This document shows, in pieces, positions 35,941-44,810 of a stretch of DNA of 64,000 nt (its first letter is position 1; every line of letters begins with the position of its first letter). Source of the stretch: Jatrophihabitans telluris (GTDB lineage Bacteria > Actinomycetota > Actinomycetes > Mycobacteriales > Jatrophihabitantaceae); assembly GCF_023516435.1 (NCBI RefSeq), contig NZ_CP097332.1:930001-994000 (forward strand). Reading direction: 5' to 3'. The notes under the pieces are model-generated. The model made no database searches. It saw only the letters and a program-made list of their open reading frames with translations, and was not told the DNA's origin. The position numbers and the translations under genes were made by a program.

Positions 35941-38900
35941 ATGCCCGCCAACGTCTCGCTCTCGCAGACCACGACGAACCCCTACAGCGAATGCGACATC
36001 AGCATCAACCCATCCAATCCGCTGCAGATCATCGCCGCGTCCAACGACAACGGAACCGGTTTTCATCAGGTCCAGTACTACTCATCCGACGGCGGACGGA
36101 CGTGGGGCCAGTCGACGCTGCCCTTCACCAGCACCGACACATTCCAGGGCGACCCGGCGGTCGGCTGGACCACCGACGGCACCGCTTGGGCCCTGACCCT
36201 GGGCATCAACGGCTCGGCCCTGGCGTTGCGCTGCTACAAGTCGACCAACGGCGGCAAAGACTGGACCTTCGACTCCACGATCACCGGATCAGCGAACAAC
36301 CCGGACAAGGAAAGCCTGTGGGTGGACCACTATTCCTCGCGCCGCGACACGATGTACGCGATCTGGCACAAGACCACCGACGCCTCGGCCTGGATGTCCG
36401 TTCGCAACGGACCATCAGGCACCTGGGGAACGCCCTTGCAACTCAACGGCACCGAGACGACCTTCACCTCCGACGGCACCGACATCAAAACCAACGCGGC
36501 CGGCGACGTGTTCGCCTTCTGGCCCAACGCCGGCGGACAGAGTCTGTTGATCGCCAAGTCGACCGATGGCGGCGCGAACTTCAACGCGCTCAGCTCGAGT
36601 CCGGTGACCATCGCCAACGTCTTCGGCAAGTTCACGATCAAGATCCCCGCCCAGTCCAACCGTCTCACCTCCGGTGCGCCCATCGGGACCCTGATCAACA
36701 TCAGCGGCGGCGCCTACAGCGGGGGCGGACGCGACGACGTCTACGCCTGCTGGCACGACCTCGCCGGCGGGACCGGCTGCAGCGTCCCGTCCAACGCGCC
36801 GGACACCTCGATCACCTCCTCGTGCAAGACACGGGTGTGGTTCGCTCGCTCGACCGACGGCGGCCAACACTGGTCGACCCCGGTCAAGATCAATGATCAG
36901 GCCGGCAAGAACGACCAGTTCTTCCCGCGCCTTGCCGTGGACGACGACACCGGCCAGATGATGGTCATCTACTACGACACGGTCAACGACGCGACCAACC
37001 GCGTGCAGGCTGATGTCTGGATGCAGTACTCGACCGACTTCGGCGCGCACTGGTCACCGGCCGTGCAGGTGACCACCCTCGGGACCGACGAGGCGGTGAC
37101 GCCCTTGGACAACGGGCAGGAGTTCGGCGACTACATCGGATTGAGCGTGAAGAACGGGCGGTACTTCGGTTGCTGGACCGACCGCCGGGGGAGCACGACG
37201 ACGGACGAGCAGATCTGGGGTGCGCCGTTGGCGATCCCGGAGCTCGGTTTCGTGATCAACAAGGCCACCTTCGGTCAGGACGAGGTCGCCGTGCACAGCA
37301 GTTGGCCGAAGGCGTATTGGCTTTCGGTGCAAGGCTTCACCAATGAAGCGCTCGGCTTCGGTAGTACCGCCGCACTGAGTCAGCCACCAAATCCCGCGCC
37401 GACGATCACCGTCACCCTCGACGATGCGTTGAATCCCTCGCTGACCTCGGGTCAAAGGGCGACCCTGCGCGCGAATCTGCCGACGGTGAACTCGTTCGGA
37501 CCGTCCCCGATCGAGGCCAACGACCCGTCTCTGGCCGCCGAGATGCAACAGTTCCTCTATCCCTACACCGTTTCGTTCTCGGGCAATGCCGCGTTCAACG
37601 CCCTGCAGGTGCACGAAGTTGCGGTCCTCACCTTGCACGCGAGCATGACGGTCGGGCCGATCACCGTCACCGCTTCGGCACCCATCGAATTGACCAAGGG
37701 GGAAGACCCCTATTTCACCGACACCGACCCGGTGCACCCGACGGCGTTCCCGACCTGGCTCAGTTACGACTTGCGCTTCTTCAAGGTGACACCGAACCAG
37801 GCCCACACGATGTTCGGCGTGCCGAACCCGGCCACCGCCGCCGACGCCTGCGGCTACATCACCTCGGTTCTGGACCGGCTGAACAATCCCTCGACGATCA
37901 CCAACGGCGACAGTTTCGAGGCGACCCTGCAGCAGAGCGAGGATCTGTCCGCGCTGGAGTTCCTCCCACGCAACGCCGGTAGCCACGAGCTGACGTTCAA
38001 CTTCGCCGTGGCCCGGGTGCGCATCGTGGCGAACTCGACCGTGACGATCGACCCGGTGCGGGTGTTCTTCCGGCTCTTCGCCGCGGCAACCACCACCTCG
38101 ACCTTCACCGAGGTCGGCCTCGGTCAGGGGACCTATCGCTGGGGATCCAACACAAGCACCGGTCACAAGATCGCTTTGCTCGGTGTGGAACCGAACCACT
38201 CCGGCACGCTGGAATACGTCACTGTGCCGTGCTTCGCCGCTCCGCGCGTGAACCTCAACGGTCCGGCCGACATGAAGAGCCAGACCGATCCGCCCAACGC
38301 GCGCTCGATCACCACCTCTCCGGGCGCCGAGGTCGATACCTACTTCGGTTGCTGGCTCGATCTCAACCAACCGAGTCAGACGTTCTTGATACCCAGTCCG
38401 CCGGCAGCGCAAGCGAACTGGGACGGTCCCTGGACCGGTACCTCGTCGGTCAACTCATCGGTCACCGCGGCGCCGCACCAGTGCCTGATCGCCGAGATCC
38501 GCTATGACGACACGCCAATCCCGAACGGTGCCAGCGGCACCACGTCGGACAAGCTCGCCCAACGCAACATCGCCTGGATCGACGGGCCGAACCCCGGTGC
38601 GCCGCCGTCGCGGGTGATGCCGCATCCGTTCGAGATCCGGGCCACACCGGTGGGCTCGGCCCGGGTGGACGAACTGCTCGTGTCCTGGGGCAACACGCCG
38701 GACGGGTCCACCGCGTCGTTCTACCTGCCCGACGTCGACGCCGCCGGAGTCATCGCCCTGGCCGACGCGATGTACCGAACTCATGACCTCACCGCGGCGG
38801 AGGAACACGTCATCTCGTGTCCGGCCCGCGGGGTCAGTTACCTTCCGGTCCCCGAAGGGCTCGGAAATGTCGTGGGGCTGATGTCGGTAGAGCTACCCGA

Positions 38901-39660
38901 AGGAATCCACCGCGGTGATGCCTACGACATTGCCGTCCAGCAGTTCACCCGGTCCAGGTTCTTCCTTCGCGGAAAGGGGGGCGACGGCGGGATCGAGGTT
39001 CGCGGTCTGCAGGAGCAGAACGTCGGATCCCAGTCGATCCTGCTCGACTGGCGACAGCTTCGCGGAGCCTTCCAGGTACGAATTCCCATATCGGTCAAGG
39101 AGGATCTGCTCTACCCCGAACAGCGGTTGCTGGCCTGGCTGCGCTGGCGCATCAGCGTGGCCGATCATTCCGGCCGTTGGTACAAGGTCCTGCTCAGATA
39201 CGAGAAATTGATCGCCGGACGCGTTCTGGGCTTCGGCGGGGACCCGGGCAAGATCCCTCCGTCGGAGGTAGGCGACGTCCCTGGACACAAGTACCCGCCT
39301 GACCACGACGGCGGTCACGGCGGTCACGGCGGTCACGGCGGTCACGGCGGTCACGGGGGTCACGGGGGTTACGGGGGCGGGGGCGGAGACGGCGACGGTG
39401 GTGATGAGTTCCCCCGATTCGCCGAGGAATTCACGGGAAAGGTCGTCGCCGTCTACTACGACCGGTTCGGCGACTTCGAGGGCTTCACCCTGTTGCTGAT
39501 GTCCGGGCGGGAGCGAACATTCCGCGGACGCGAACCATCGGTCGAGGACCTCGTCAAACATGCCTGGGTGGAACGGACGCTGATCAGCGTCCTGGTCGAT
39601 GAGCATCGACCGGAATGGCCCGCCACAATCGTGCTGCGCCACGCGGAGGACAGCGATTGA
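35941..39660 (+). CDS. 1239-residue Asp-box (BNR/sialidase-like propeller) protein with Gly-Gly-His repeat
   Basis: No signal peptide is visible. Residues about 10-440 contain five Asp-box motifs (SSDGGRTWG, STNGGKDWT, STDGGANFN, STDGGQHWS and the variant STDFGAHWS), pointing to a BNR/sialidase-like beta-propeller. Residues about 450-850 form beta-rich domains of unknown type, starting TITVTLDDALNPSLTSGQ. Later parts include IAEIRYDDTPIPNG and a domain ending before the (GGH)n linker at residue about 1124-1144. The C-terminus (FTGKVVAVYYDRFGDFEGF) is another compact domain. No catalytic sialidase Arg triad is evident, so enzyme activity is not claimed. It may be a structural, adhesion or injection-type protein. 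Confidence 0.8.
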   Translation: MPANVSLSQTTTNPYSECDISINPSNPLQIIAASNDNGTGFHQVQYYSSDGGRTWGQSTLPFTSTDTFQGDPAVGWTTDGTAWALTLGINGSALALRCYKSTNGGKDWTFDSTITGSANNPDKESLWVDHYSSRRDTMYAIWHKTTDASAWMSVRNGPSGTWGTPLQLNGTETTFTSDGTDIKTNAAGDVFAFWPNAGGQSLLIAKSTDGGANFNALSSSPVTIANVFGKFTIKIPAQSNRLTSGAPIGTLINISGGAYSGGGRDDVYACWHDLAGGTGCSVPSNAPDTSITSSCKTRVWFARSTDGGQHWSTPVKINDQAGKNDQFFPRLAVDDDTGQMMVIYYDTVNDATNRVQADVWMQYSTDFGAHWSPAVQVTTLGTDEAVTPLDNGQEFGDYIGLSVKNGRYFGCWTDRRGSTTTDEQIWGAPLAIPELGFVINKATFGQDEVAVHSSWPKAYWLSVQGFTNEALGFGSTAALSQPPNPAPTITVTLDDALNPSLTSGQRATLRANLPTVNSFGPSPIEANDPSLAAEMQQFLYPYTVSFSGNAAFNALQVHEVAVLTLHASMTVGPITVTASAPIELTKGEDPYFTDTDPVHPTAFPTWLSYDLRFFKVTPNQAHTMFGVPNPATAADACGYITSVLDRLNNPSTITNGDSFEATLQQSEDLSALEFLPRNAGSHELTFNFAVARVRIVANSTVTIDPVRVFFRLFAAATTTSTFTEVGLGQGTYRWGSNTSTGHKIALLGVEPNHSGTLEYVTVPCFAAPRVNLNGPADMKSQTDPPNARSITTSPGAEVDTYFGCWLDLNQPSQTFLIPSPPAAQANWDGPWTGTSSVNSSVTAAPHQCLIAEIRYDDTPIPNGASGTTSDKLAQRNIAWIDGPNPGAPPSRVMPHPFEIRATPVGSARVDELLVSWGNTPDGSTASFYLPDVDAAGVIALADAMYRTHDLTAAEEHVISCPARGVSYLPVPEGLGNVVGLMSVELPEGIHRGDAYDIAVQQFTRSRFFLRGKGGDGGIEVRGLQEQNVGSQSILLDWRQLRGAFQVRIPISVKEDLLYPEQRLLAWLRWRISVADHSGRWYKVLLRYEKLIAGRVLGFGGDPGKIPPSEVGDVPGHKYPPDHDGGHGGHGGHGGHGGHGGHGGYGGGGGDGDGGDEFPRFAEEFTGKVVAVYYDRFGDFEGFTLLLMSGRERTFRGREPSVEDLVKHAWVERTLISVLVDEHRPEWPATIVLRHAEDSD
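39310..39372 (+). repeat. Seven 9-bp units coding Gly-Gly-His
   Basis: Unit ggcggtcac is repeated six times in frame (positions 39310-39363, the last one g-for-c variant). A seventh ends in Tyr. It continues as a Gly/Asp run. The protein product is a flexible His-rich linker that could bind metal ions such as Ni or Cu. It is a strong candidate for length variation between strains. Confidence 0.9.
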
Positions 39661-39681
39661 CGCGTGAGGGACAGCGAGTGA
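39646..39681. repeat. Duplicate of the 3' end and stop codon of the Asp-box gene
   Basis: The gene ends gaggacagcgattga at 39646-39660. A near copy, gagggacagcgagtga, follows at 39666-39681 and contains a second TGA. The gap between copies is five bases. Confidence 0.7.
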
Positions 39682-39710
39682 AGCGAAGAGGAGACGACCG
39701 AGCCGCGGCA

Positions 39711-40454
39711 TCAGCCAGGCGGCGGCAGAACGACGCCGAAGCCGGCCACAGCCAAGCGCAGCAACACCTGGCCTGGAGCGAGAAGATCCGCGATCCGAGC
39801 GGCACTCAGGACCTCGAGTTCGCTCAGGCGCGTCGCGTAGCTGGCCTCGCCTTCCAGGCGGGCCGCGTGTAGCGCCTCGACGTTGCGCCACACCTTCTGC
39901 CGGGCCTCGCGTAGGAACCTCTTCGAGCCCAGCCGGTTTAGTGGTGTGAGCAGGCGATCGAGCAGTGTCTTGCGGTCCTCGAGCAGCTCTTCCTCGTTTT
40001 TGACGCGGCTGGCAAGAACGGAGTCGATGGCTTCGTGGTCTCGCCGTCTGCGATCGACGAGGTTCGCGTCGGTGAAGTCGGCCGGGCTGATGACCGACAG
40101 CATCGCCTGCGGAAGGTCGTAGTTCACGTGCGCGTTGATCCCCAGCAGGACGTGGCGCAGCGCGGGGAGCTCGTCCGGTGCAGTGAAGGCAAGTCGCCAC
40201 GGTCGCGGCACTGCCGACGTCTCACCCGCGACGAAGGCGTCGTGGGCCCGCAGGTACAACTCGGCGAACGCTACGTCCCAGCGTTGCACCCAGTCCGGAT
40301 CGATGAATCCGCCGCTGTCGACGGAGTCACCTACGGCCTGGGTCGTGCGCAGATAGGTGGACAGGAAAGGCCTTCGAGCCGAGGCGATCGGTAGCGCGTC
40401 CAGACGAGTGCGCATCTGCGCCACGACCTCCTCGACGAGACCCGGCCCGGACAC
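39711..40454 (-). CDS. DUF5995 family protein
   Basis: 247 residues from GTG 40454, with GGGAGAGC upstream; the frame is open further but overlaps the membrane-protein gene. The helical protein contains LRHVLLGINAHVNYDLPQAML, which is the signature of DUF5995. FLSTYLRTTQAVGDSVDSGGFIDPDW and a phage-tail-like coiled region follow the pattern of relatives. The His/Asn-rich GINAHVNYDL segment may bind metal. No function is known. It lies 5 bp after the preceding membrane-protein stop, so the two form an operon. It is convergent with the giant gene. Confidence 0.85.
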   Translation of the reverse strand: MSGPGLVEEVVAQMRTRLDALPIASARRPFLSTYLRTTQAVGDSVDSGGFIDPDWVQRWDVAFAELYLRAHDAFVAGETSAVPRPWRLAFTAPDELPALRHVLLGINAHVNYDLPQAMLSVISPADFTDANLVDRRRRDHEAIDSVLASRVKNEEELLEDRKTLLDRLLTPLNRLGSKRFLREARQKVWRNVEALHAARLEGEASYATRLSELEVLSAARIADLLAPGQVLLRLAVAGFGVVLPPPG

Positions 40455-40459
40455 GCCGA

Positions 40460-41293
40460 TCAGCTCTCCCGTCGTGCTGGGTGGGACTGCATGCGCACGT
40501 ACAGCCCGGCCAATGCCGCCGTCGTGAGCAGGAAGCCCACCAGGAGCAGCCACGTCAGCACTTTCGAGGTGTCGAATTCCGCGTGTGCGCGTACCCCGGC
40601 AACCAGGATCAACACCAGCATGAAACCCGCAACCTGAATGAGAATGCGGATCGCGCTCCATCGCCGCTCCCACCACGCCCCGAGCCCGGCCACGCCGAGG
40701 GCGAAGATCGCGCCGAGCATGCGCGCGGTCAGCGGAGTCAGGTGCCAGGGCCAGATCGCCGCCCCGCGCGCCGGAAACACGTACAGAAAGCCGCACATCA
40801 CGGTTGACGCGGCACCGCCCAACGTGAGGGCTGCGGCGGCCGCCGGGCCGATCCGGCCGGCGGAGTCACCCCGATCGTCGTATTCACGTTGATTGCGCAC
40901 GAACGTCGCGAACACCAGCACGGGTGCCGTGAAGTAGAGGGCCACCCACAGCCAGAACGCAACGTTCTGATGCAGGAATCGGTGCCAGTGCAGAATCGTC
41001 GTCACGCCCATCAAGCTCGCGAAGGTTCCGACGGGTACGAAACCACCGGCAACGGTGTGCCACCGAGAAGCGAAGACGACCCGCACGAAGAAGTACGCCC
41101 CGCCGAGATAGACCGACCCGAGCACCATGGCCGACATCGTCGGCTTGATCTCCCAGGCGAACAGGCGTCTCGTATCGGTCGGCCAGGGCACGAGTACGGC
41201 GAACGCCAGGACCAGGAACGGGACGATGGCCGCGGCCAGGACGCGTGTCGACACCAGCACCGTGTCACTTCTCGCGCGGTCCCGGTCGACCAC
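40460..41293 (-). CDS. Multi-pass membrane protein of unknown function
   Basis: 277 residues from GTG 41293. Seven or eight helices are predicted, beginning TRVLAAAIVPFLVLAFAVLV and then MSAMVLGSVYLGGAYFFVRVV, ASLMGVTTILHWHRF and WLWVALYFTAPVLVFATFV. His-rich spots (TILHWHRFLHQN) lie near a helix end. This could be a heme- or metal-binding arrangement, but no cytochrome motif is present. The protein is cotranscribed with DUF5995 (5 bp). The pair has been seen in no pathway that I know. Confidence 0.75.
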   Translation of the reverse strand: MVDRDRARSDTVLVSTRVLAAAIVPFLVLAFAVLVPWPTDTRRLFAWEIKPTMSAMVLGSVYLGGAYFFVRVVFASRWHTVAGGFVPVGTFASLMGVTTILHWHRFLHQNVAFWLWVALYFTAPVLVFATFVRNQREYDDRGDSAGRIGPAAAAALTLGGAASTVMCGFLYVFPARGAAIWPWHLTPLTARMLGAIFALGVAGLGAWWERRWSAIRILIQVAGFMLVLILVAGVRAHAEFDTSKVLTWLLLVGFLLTTAALAGLYVRMQSHPARRES

Positions 41294-41415
41294 TTCGCCT
41301 CCCGTGTCGGCATCAGCCTAGCCACGATCAGCGTCGAGACACAGCCCTGCAGTCGGCACCTTCGGGCGGTGCCGGCCACACGCATCGCGACCGAATCACA
41401 CCGCGCGTGGCGAGC

Positions 41416-41886
41416 TCAGCCGGCCGCTGGCGGCACCGGGTCCGAGCCGCCCGGCGTTCCGGGCCGGCAGCGCAGCAACCGGCGGGCGGCGAGCCACGTG
41501 CCACGCCAGAGGCCATGGGTCTCCAGAGCCTCGGCCGCGTAGTGCGAGCAGGTAGGCGTGTAGCGGCAGCAGGCCTTCCGTCGTGGGCTGATCTCGGCCT
41601 GGTAGAGCTCGATGGCATTGAGGGCGAAGACCAGGAGCCCACTGTTGACGAGCCGTCGGCCGGGAACGCGCCTGGAATCCCGCAACGATCGTCGAATCAG
41701 CGAGGGACTGACCAGCGCCAGTTGCGGGCCGCAGCCGAATGCCTCGGCCAGGCAACATCCGCTCTCGAGAAGGCACAGGTCGCGCCCGCAGCCGCCTCCG
41801 CCGCGGCGGTAGCCGCCGGGCTGACCGTATCCACCGTAGGAACCGTAACGACGTCGACGCGAACGCCAGCCTCCAATGAACACCAT
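41416..41886 (-). CDS. yidD: YidD membrane protein insertion factor with Cys-rich N-terminal extension
   Basis: 156 residues from ATG 41886; an upstream start at 41925 is possible. The C-terminal 80 residues are YidD: NAIELYQAEISPRRKACCRYTPTCSHYAAEALETHG, including the conserved RYTPTCS. YidD helps YidC insert membrane proteins and usually is only 70-85 residues. Here about 70 extra residues precede it, with GYGGYGQPGGYRRGGGGC and cysteines in CGRDLCLLESGCC. The gene is not in the usual rpmH-rnpA-yidD-yidC cluster. Confidence 0.88.
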   Translation of the reverse strand: MVFIGGWRSRRRRYGSYGGYGQPGGYRRGGGGCGRDLCLLESGCCLAEAFGCGPQLALVSPSLIRRSLRDSRRVPGRRLVNSGLLVFALNAIELYQAEISPRRKACCRYTPTCSHYAAEALETHGLWRGTWLAARRLLRCRPGTPGGSDPVPPAAG

Positions 41887-41992
41887 CGGCCAACCGTACG
41901 CGTCTCGGGACCGGCCAGACGCCATGCGCCATCAGCAGGCCGGTCAGCCGGCGCCGTCAGCCGGCGCTGCCAGCGAGCGCCGTCAGTACACG

Positions 41993-42721
41993 TCAGCGCG
42001 CAGCGAGCCGACGGAGGGTCTCGGCGTTACGGACGGCGTTGCCGTCGCCGTCGTTGTTGAAGTACGCGTAGACATCACGGCCCTGCGCGTCCCACTCGAG
42101 GATTCGCCCGGCCCACCAACGCAGATCATCGTCGGAATACGAGCCCGCGTAGAGGTATCCGGTGTCGGGCCCGTGCAGTCGGACGTACACGAACGGCGCG
42201 GTCGCGATCAAGACACACGGCAGGTTGGCACCGCTCATCACGCAGTAGGCGACACCGTGGCCTTCAAGCATCCGGTAGACCGCCTCGTCCTGCCAGCTCA
42301 CGTGCCGGAACTCGATCGCCACGCGCATCCAGTCCGGCACGCGGGACAGGAAGAATTCAAGCCGGGCGTCGTCTCGCACGTGGGTCGGGGCCAACTGAAC
42401 GAGGACGACACCGCGCCGCGGGCCGAGCTCGTGCCAGCTGGAGGCGATCCGCTCCACCCACAACTCCGGTGCGTACAGCCGCTTGGCATGCGTGAGGCCG
42501 CGGGAGGCCTTGACCGACAACTGGAAACCATCAGGAAGCCGGCGTCGCCACCCGACGAACGTCGTCGCCTTGGGCCACCGGTAGAAACTCGCGTTCAGCT
42601 CGGCGGTCGCGAATCGCGCTGTGTAGACCCCGAGCCGATCCGCCGACGCCGTGCCGGGCGGGTACAGCACGTGCTCCCAGTGCGGATAGCTCCACCCGGA
42701 GGTACCGATGTGAACCGCCAT
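41993..42721 (-). CDS. DUF72 domain protein (YecE-like TIM barrel)
   Basis: 242 residues. The start VHIGTSGWSYPHWEHVLYPPG is the family signature. It is followed by YTARFATAELNASFYRWP, GFQLSVKASRGLTH, AIEFRHVSWQDEAV and YVRLHGPDTGYLYAGSYSDD. DUF72 proteins are TIM-barrel enzymes of unknown reaction, sometimes linked to sugar-phosphate or DNA repair contexts. The ATG is preceded by gaggtcgggc. It stands alone, beside the 118-residue hypothetical gene. Confidence 0.93.
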   Translation of the reverse strand: MAVHIGTSGWSYPHWEHVLYPPGTASADRLGVYTARFATAELNASFYRWPKATTFVGWRRRLPDGFQLSVKASRGLTHAKRLYAPELWVERIASSWHELGPRRGVVLVQLAPTHVRDDARLEFFLSRVPDWMRVAIEFRHVSWQDEAVYRMLEGHGVAYCVMSGANLPCVLIATAPFVYVRLHGPDTGYLYAGSYSDDDLRWWAGRILEWDAQGRDVYAYFNNDGDGNAVRNAETLRRLAAR

Positions 42722-42784
42722 GCCCGACCTCCTCGCCGACGCCGTTCGCTACGGCGCGAACGGGGATGCGCTCGGAATTACCCC

Positions 42785-43141
42785 TCACCCTTGGGGGATT
42801 TTCGCGGCGAGGATCCACCAGCCGTGAGGTCCGACCCGAACCGGGAACGGGAGTCCGTCGTGATCGATCGTTCTGAATTCGCCGACGTCCCCGGTCGTCC
42901 CCCAGCCGAAGACGACATCCGAATCGAGAAGTTGTCCGGTTGGCTGGTGAGCTCCGACGTCGTCCCAGTCCAAGGCCATCACCCACTCGCCCGACGGGCC
43001 GCGCACCTCGATGGAGAACCACAGTTCACGGCCGTCACCATTGGTGTCGACGAGCGCGGCGCGGGTGTCTGGCGTCTCGGTCTCCGCCAGGAGACGCGCG
43101 TAGCGAGGGTTCCAGCCTTCGAGCCAGTCTCTCCGGTACAC
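42785..43141 (-). CDS. Hypothetical protein
   Basis: 118 residues if GTG 43141 is the start; TTG 43171 would add 10. The soluble protein contains YRRDWLEGWNPRYARLLAE, ELWFSIEVRGPSGEWVMALDWDD and a C-terminal beta segment GPHGWWILAAKIP. A small beta-sandwich is possible. No family, signal or catalytic motif is recognised. It is divergent from the YihY gene and shares a 128-bp spacer. Confidence 0.65.
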   Translation of the reverse strand: MYRRDWLEGWNPRYARLLAETETPDTRAALVDTNGDGRELWFSIEVRGPSGEWVMALDWDDVGAHQPTGQLLDSDVVFGWGTTGDVGEFRTIDHDGLPFPVRVGPHGWWILAAKIPQG

Positions 43142-43269
43142 GGCCCGATTGTTCCACGAGCACGACGGCAAGCCGCCAACTCCGGTAAGTCCCTGGCTCG
43201 ACCGGTACTCGCGGTAACCTCGACTCGAGGCTCAGCGCAAGAGCCAAGGCCACGACGTTAGGTCCTTCG

Positions 43270-44268
43270 ATGGCAGGGCACTCTTCTTCCTCCGCTTCCG
43301 GCTCAGCTCCCGAGGAGCCGACCGGCCTCACCTCGTCCTCGTGGCGCGGAGTGCTCAAGCGCTCCGTCACCGAATTCAAGAACGACAACCTGTCCGACTG
43401 GGCTGCAGCGCTGACCTACCGCAGTGTTCTCACCCTCGCGCCGGCGATGTTGCTGCTGGTGTCGATCGTGGGATTTCTCGGCTCCTCCGCGGTGCAGAAG
43501 CTGCGGGACAACATCAATGCCCTGACTCCGGGCGGCATTCACTCGACGTTGCAGCAGATCCTGGACAGCGTTCAGCATCGTCAGGGAGCGGGGTTGGCCG
43601 CCGTCCTCGGTCTGGTCGTGGCGTGGTGGTCGGCATCCAGCTATGTCGCGGCCTTCATGCGTGCCTCGAACGCGATCTACGAGGTGGGTGAGGGGCGACC
43701 GGTGTGGAAGACGATCCCGCTGCGGATGCTGATAACCCTCGCCATGCTCGTGCTCGGCGTCCTCGCGGCCGCGATCGTGATCTTCAGCGGACCACTGGCC
43801 GACCGTGTCGGCCACGCGCTGGGGTTGGGCAGCGGCGCCCTGATGGTCTGGAACATCGCCAAGTGGCCGGTGCTGTTCATCATCGTCAGCCTGATGCTGG
43901 CGATCCTGTACTACGCCGCCCCGAACGCGCGCCAGCCGGGCGTGCAGTGGATCAGTCCCGGTGGCGTGCTGGCCGTCGTCATCTGGTTGGTCGCCTCGGC
44001 GGGCTTCGCCGTGTACGTGGCCAACTTCGGTTCCTACAACAAGACCTACGGGACGCTGGCCGGCGTGATCATCTTCCTCGTATGGATGTGGCTGACCAAC
44101 ATGGCAATCCTGCTCGGAGCAGAGTTCAACGCCGAACTGCAACATGCCCGCGCCATTCAGGACGGTCGAGCCGCCCCCGACTCGGATGGTTTCGCCGTTC
44201 CGCGGGACACAACGAAGTTGAGCCGGGAAAAGACTCAGGCCGCGCAGGCGCTCAGCCAGGATCGCTGA
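43270..44268 (+). CDS. YihY/virulence factor BrkB family membrane protein
   Basis: 332 residues from ATG 43270. The pattern ALTYRSVLTLAPAMLLLVSIVG, then ASNAIYEVGEGRPVWKTIPLRML and LYYAAPNARQPGVQWISPGGVLAVVIWLVAS is classical for the family. NFGSYNKTYGTLAGVIIFLVWMWLTNMAILLGAEFNAEL closes the membrane domain. Six helices with a hydrophilic C-tail (about 45 residues). Earlier names 'RNase BN' or 'tight-binding to complement' for relatives are not general. Function unsettled; transport or envelope integrity is suspected. Confidence 0.93.
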   Translation: MAGHSSSSASGSAPEEPTGLTSSSWRGVLKRSVTEFKNDNLSDWAAALTYRSVLTLAPAMLLLVSIVGFLGSSAVQKLRDNINALTPGGIHSTLQQILDSVQHRQGAGLAAVLGLVVAWWSASSYVAAFMRASNAIYEVGEGRPVWKTIPLRMLITLAMLVLGVLAAAIVIFSGPLADRVGHALGLGSGALMVWNIAKWPVLFIIVSLMLAILYYAAPNARQPGVQWISPGGVLAVVIWLVASAGFAVYVANFGSYNKTYGTLAGVIIFLVWMWLTNMAILLGAEFNAELQHARAIQDGRAAPDSDGFAVPRDTTKLSREKTQAAQALSQDR

Positions 44269-44353
44269 CGAGACGGGCTCATCGCGGCATACATCCGCAG
44301 CCCGCGCCGCCGGATACTGCCGACTGCCGCCGGCTGCCGCCGGCTGCAGCAGG

Positions 44354-44662
44354 CTAGGCAGGCTGGATGTCGGTGCGCTCCACGAGGGCGTCGACGATAT
44401 CGCCGGCCGGATCCTCTTTCGCGAGCTGAGCTGCAGCCCGCTCCTGGTTGACCTCGACCCGCGCCGCCTGCCATGCCGACCAGTGGCCGGACACCAGCGC
44501 CCAGAGCGACAGCGCCGAGACGTAGACGACGCTGTTGAGCCACCCCATCATCATCGAGACCGGAATCATGGCGACCCAGAAGACGGTCAGCCATCCGTTG
44601 ACGCGACGCATGAAAACCGGGTCGCCCTGGACGCTGGCCCAGAGCGATTTCGCGATGGACAA
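44354..44662 (-). CDS. Small two-TM membrane protein
   Basis: 102 residues from TTG 44662. The start is decided by AGGAGCC at seven bases, while the frame is open further upstream without protein character. N-terminal IAKSLWASVQGDPVFMRRVNGW leads into LTVFWVAMIPVSMMMGW and VVYVSALSLWALVSGHW helices. The cytoplasmic tail is an amphipathic helix (QAARVEVNQERAAAQLAKED). A typical actinobacterial small membrane protein with no known function. A perfect inverted repeat lies upstream. Confidence 0.75.
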   Translation of the reverse strand: MSIAKSLWASVQGDPVFMRRVNGWLTVFWVAMIPVSMMMGWLNSVVYVSALSLWALVSGHWSAWQAARVEVNQERAAAQLAKEDPAGDIVDALVERTDIQPA

Positions 44663-44760
44663 GGATGGCTCCTGCTCGTTGGTGGGACTGGATCGGGACC
44701 GCAGAGATATACCGCTCGGAGTATGTGAATCAGACCTATGCCGTGGGTCAGGTCGTCCAT

Positions 44761-44789
44761 GCGCGCCCCAGCTCGTGTCCGGGGCGCGC
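44761..44789. terminator. Perfect 9-bp GC-rich hairpin, likely terminator of the DUF6131 gene
   Basis: gcgcgcccc and its exact reverse complement ggggcgcgc flank an 11-base loop. Read on the minus strand it lies 21 bp downstream of the DUF6131 stop codon (44811-44813). No T-run follows, which is usual for high-GC actinobacterial terminators. It also separates this gene from the next minus gene. Confidence 0.7.
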
Positions 44790-44810
44790 ACGACTACCGT
44801 TCCGGTCGGC

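Noticed and set aside
44269-44353. Repeated ctgccgccgg units between convergent YihY and the 102-residue gene
   Set aside because: Only two clean copies; the stop codons themselves are not duplicated, so this was not counted with the stop-copying repeats.
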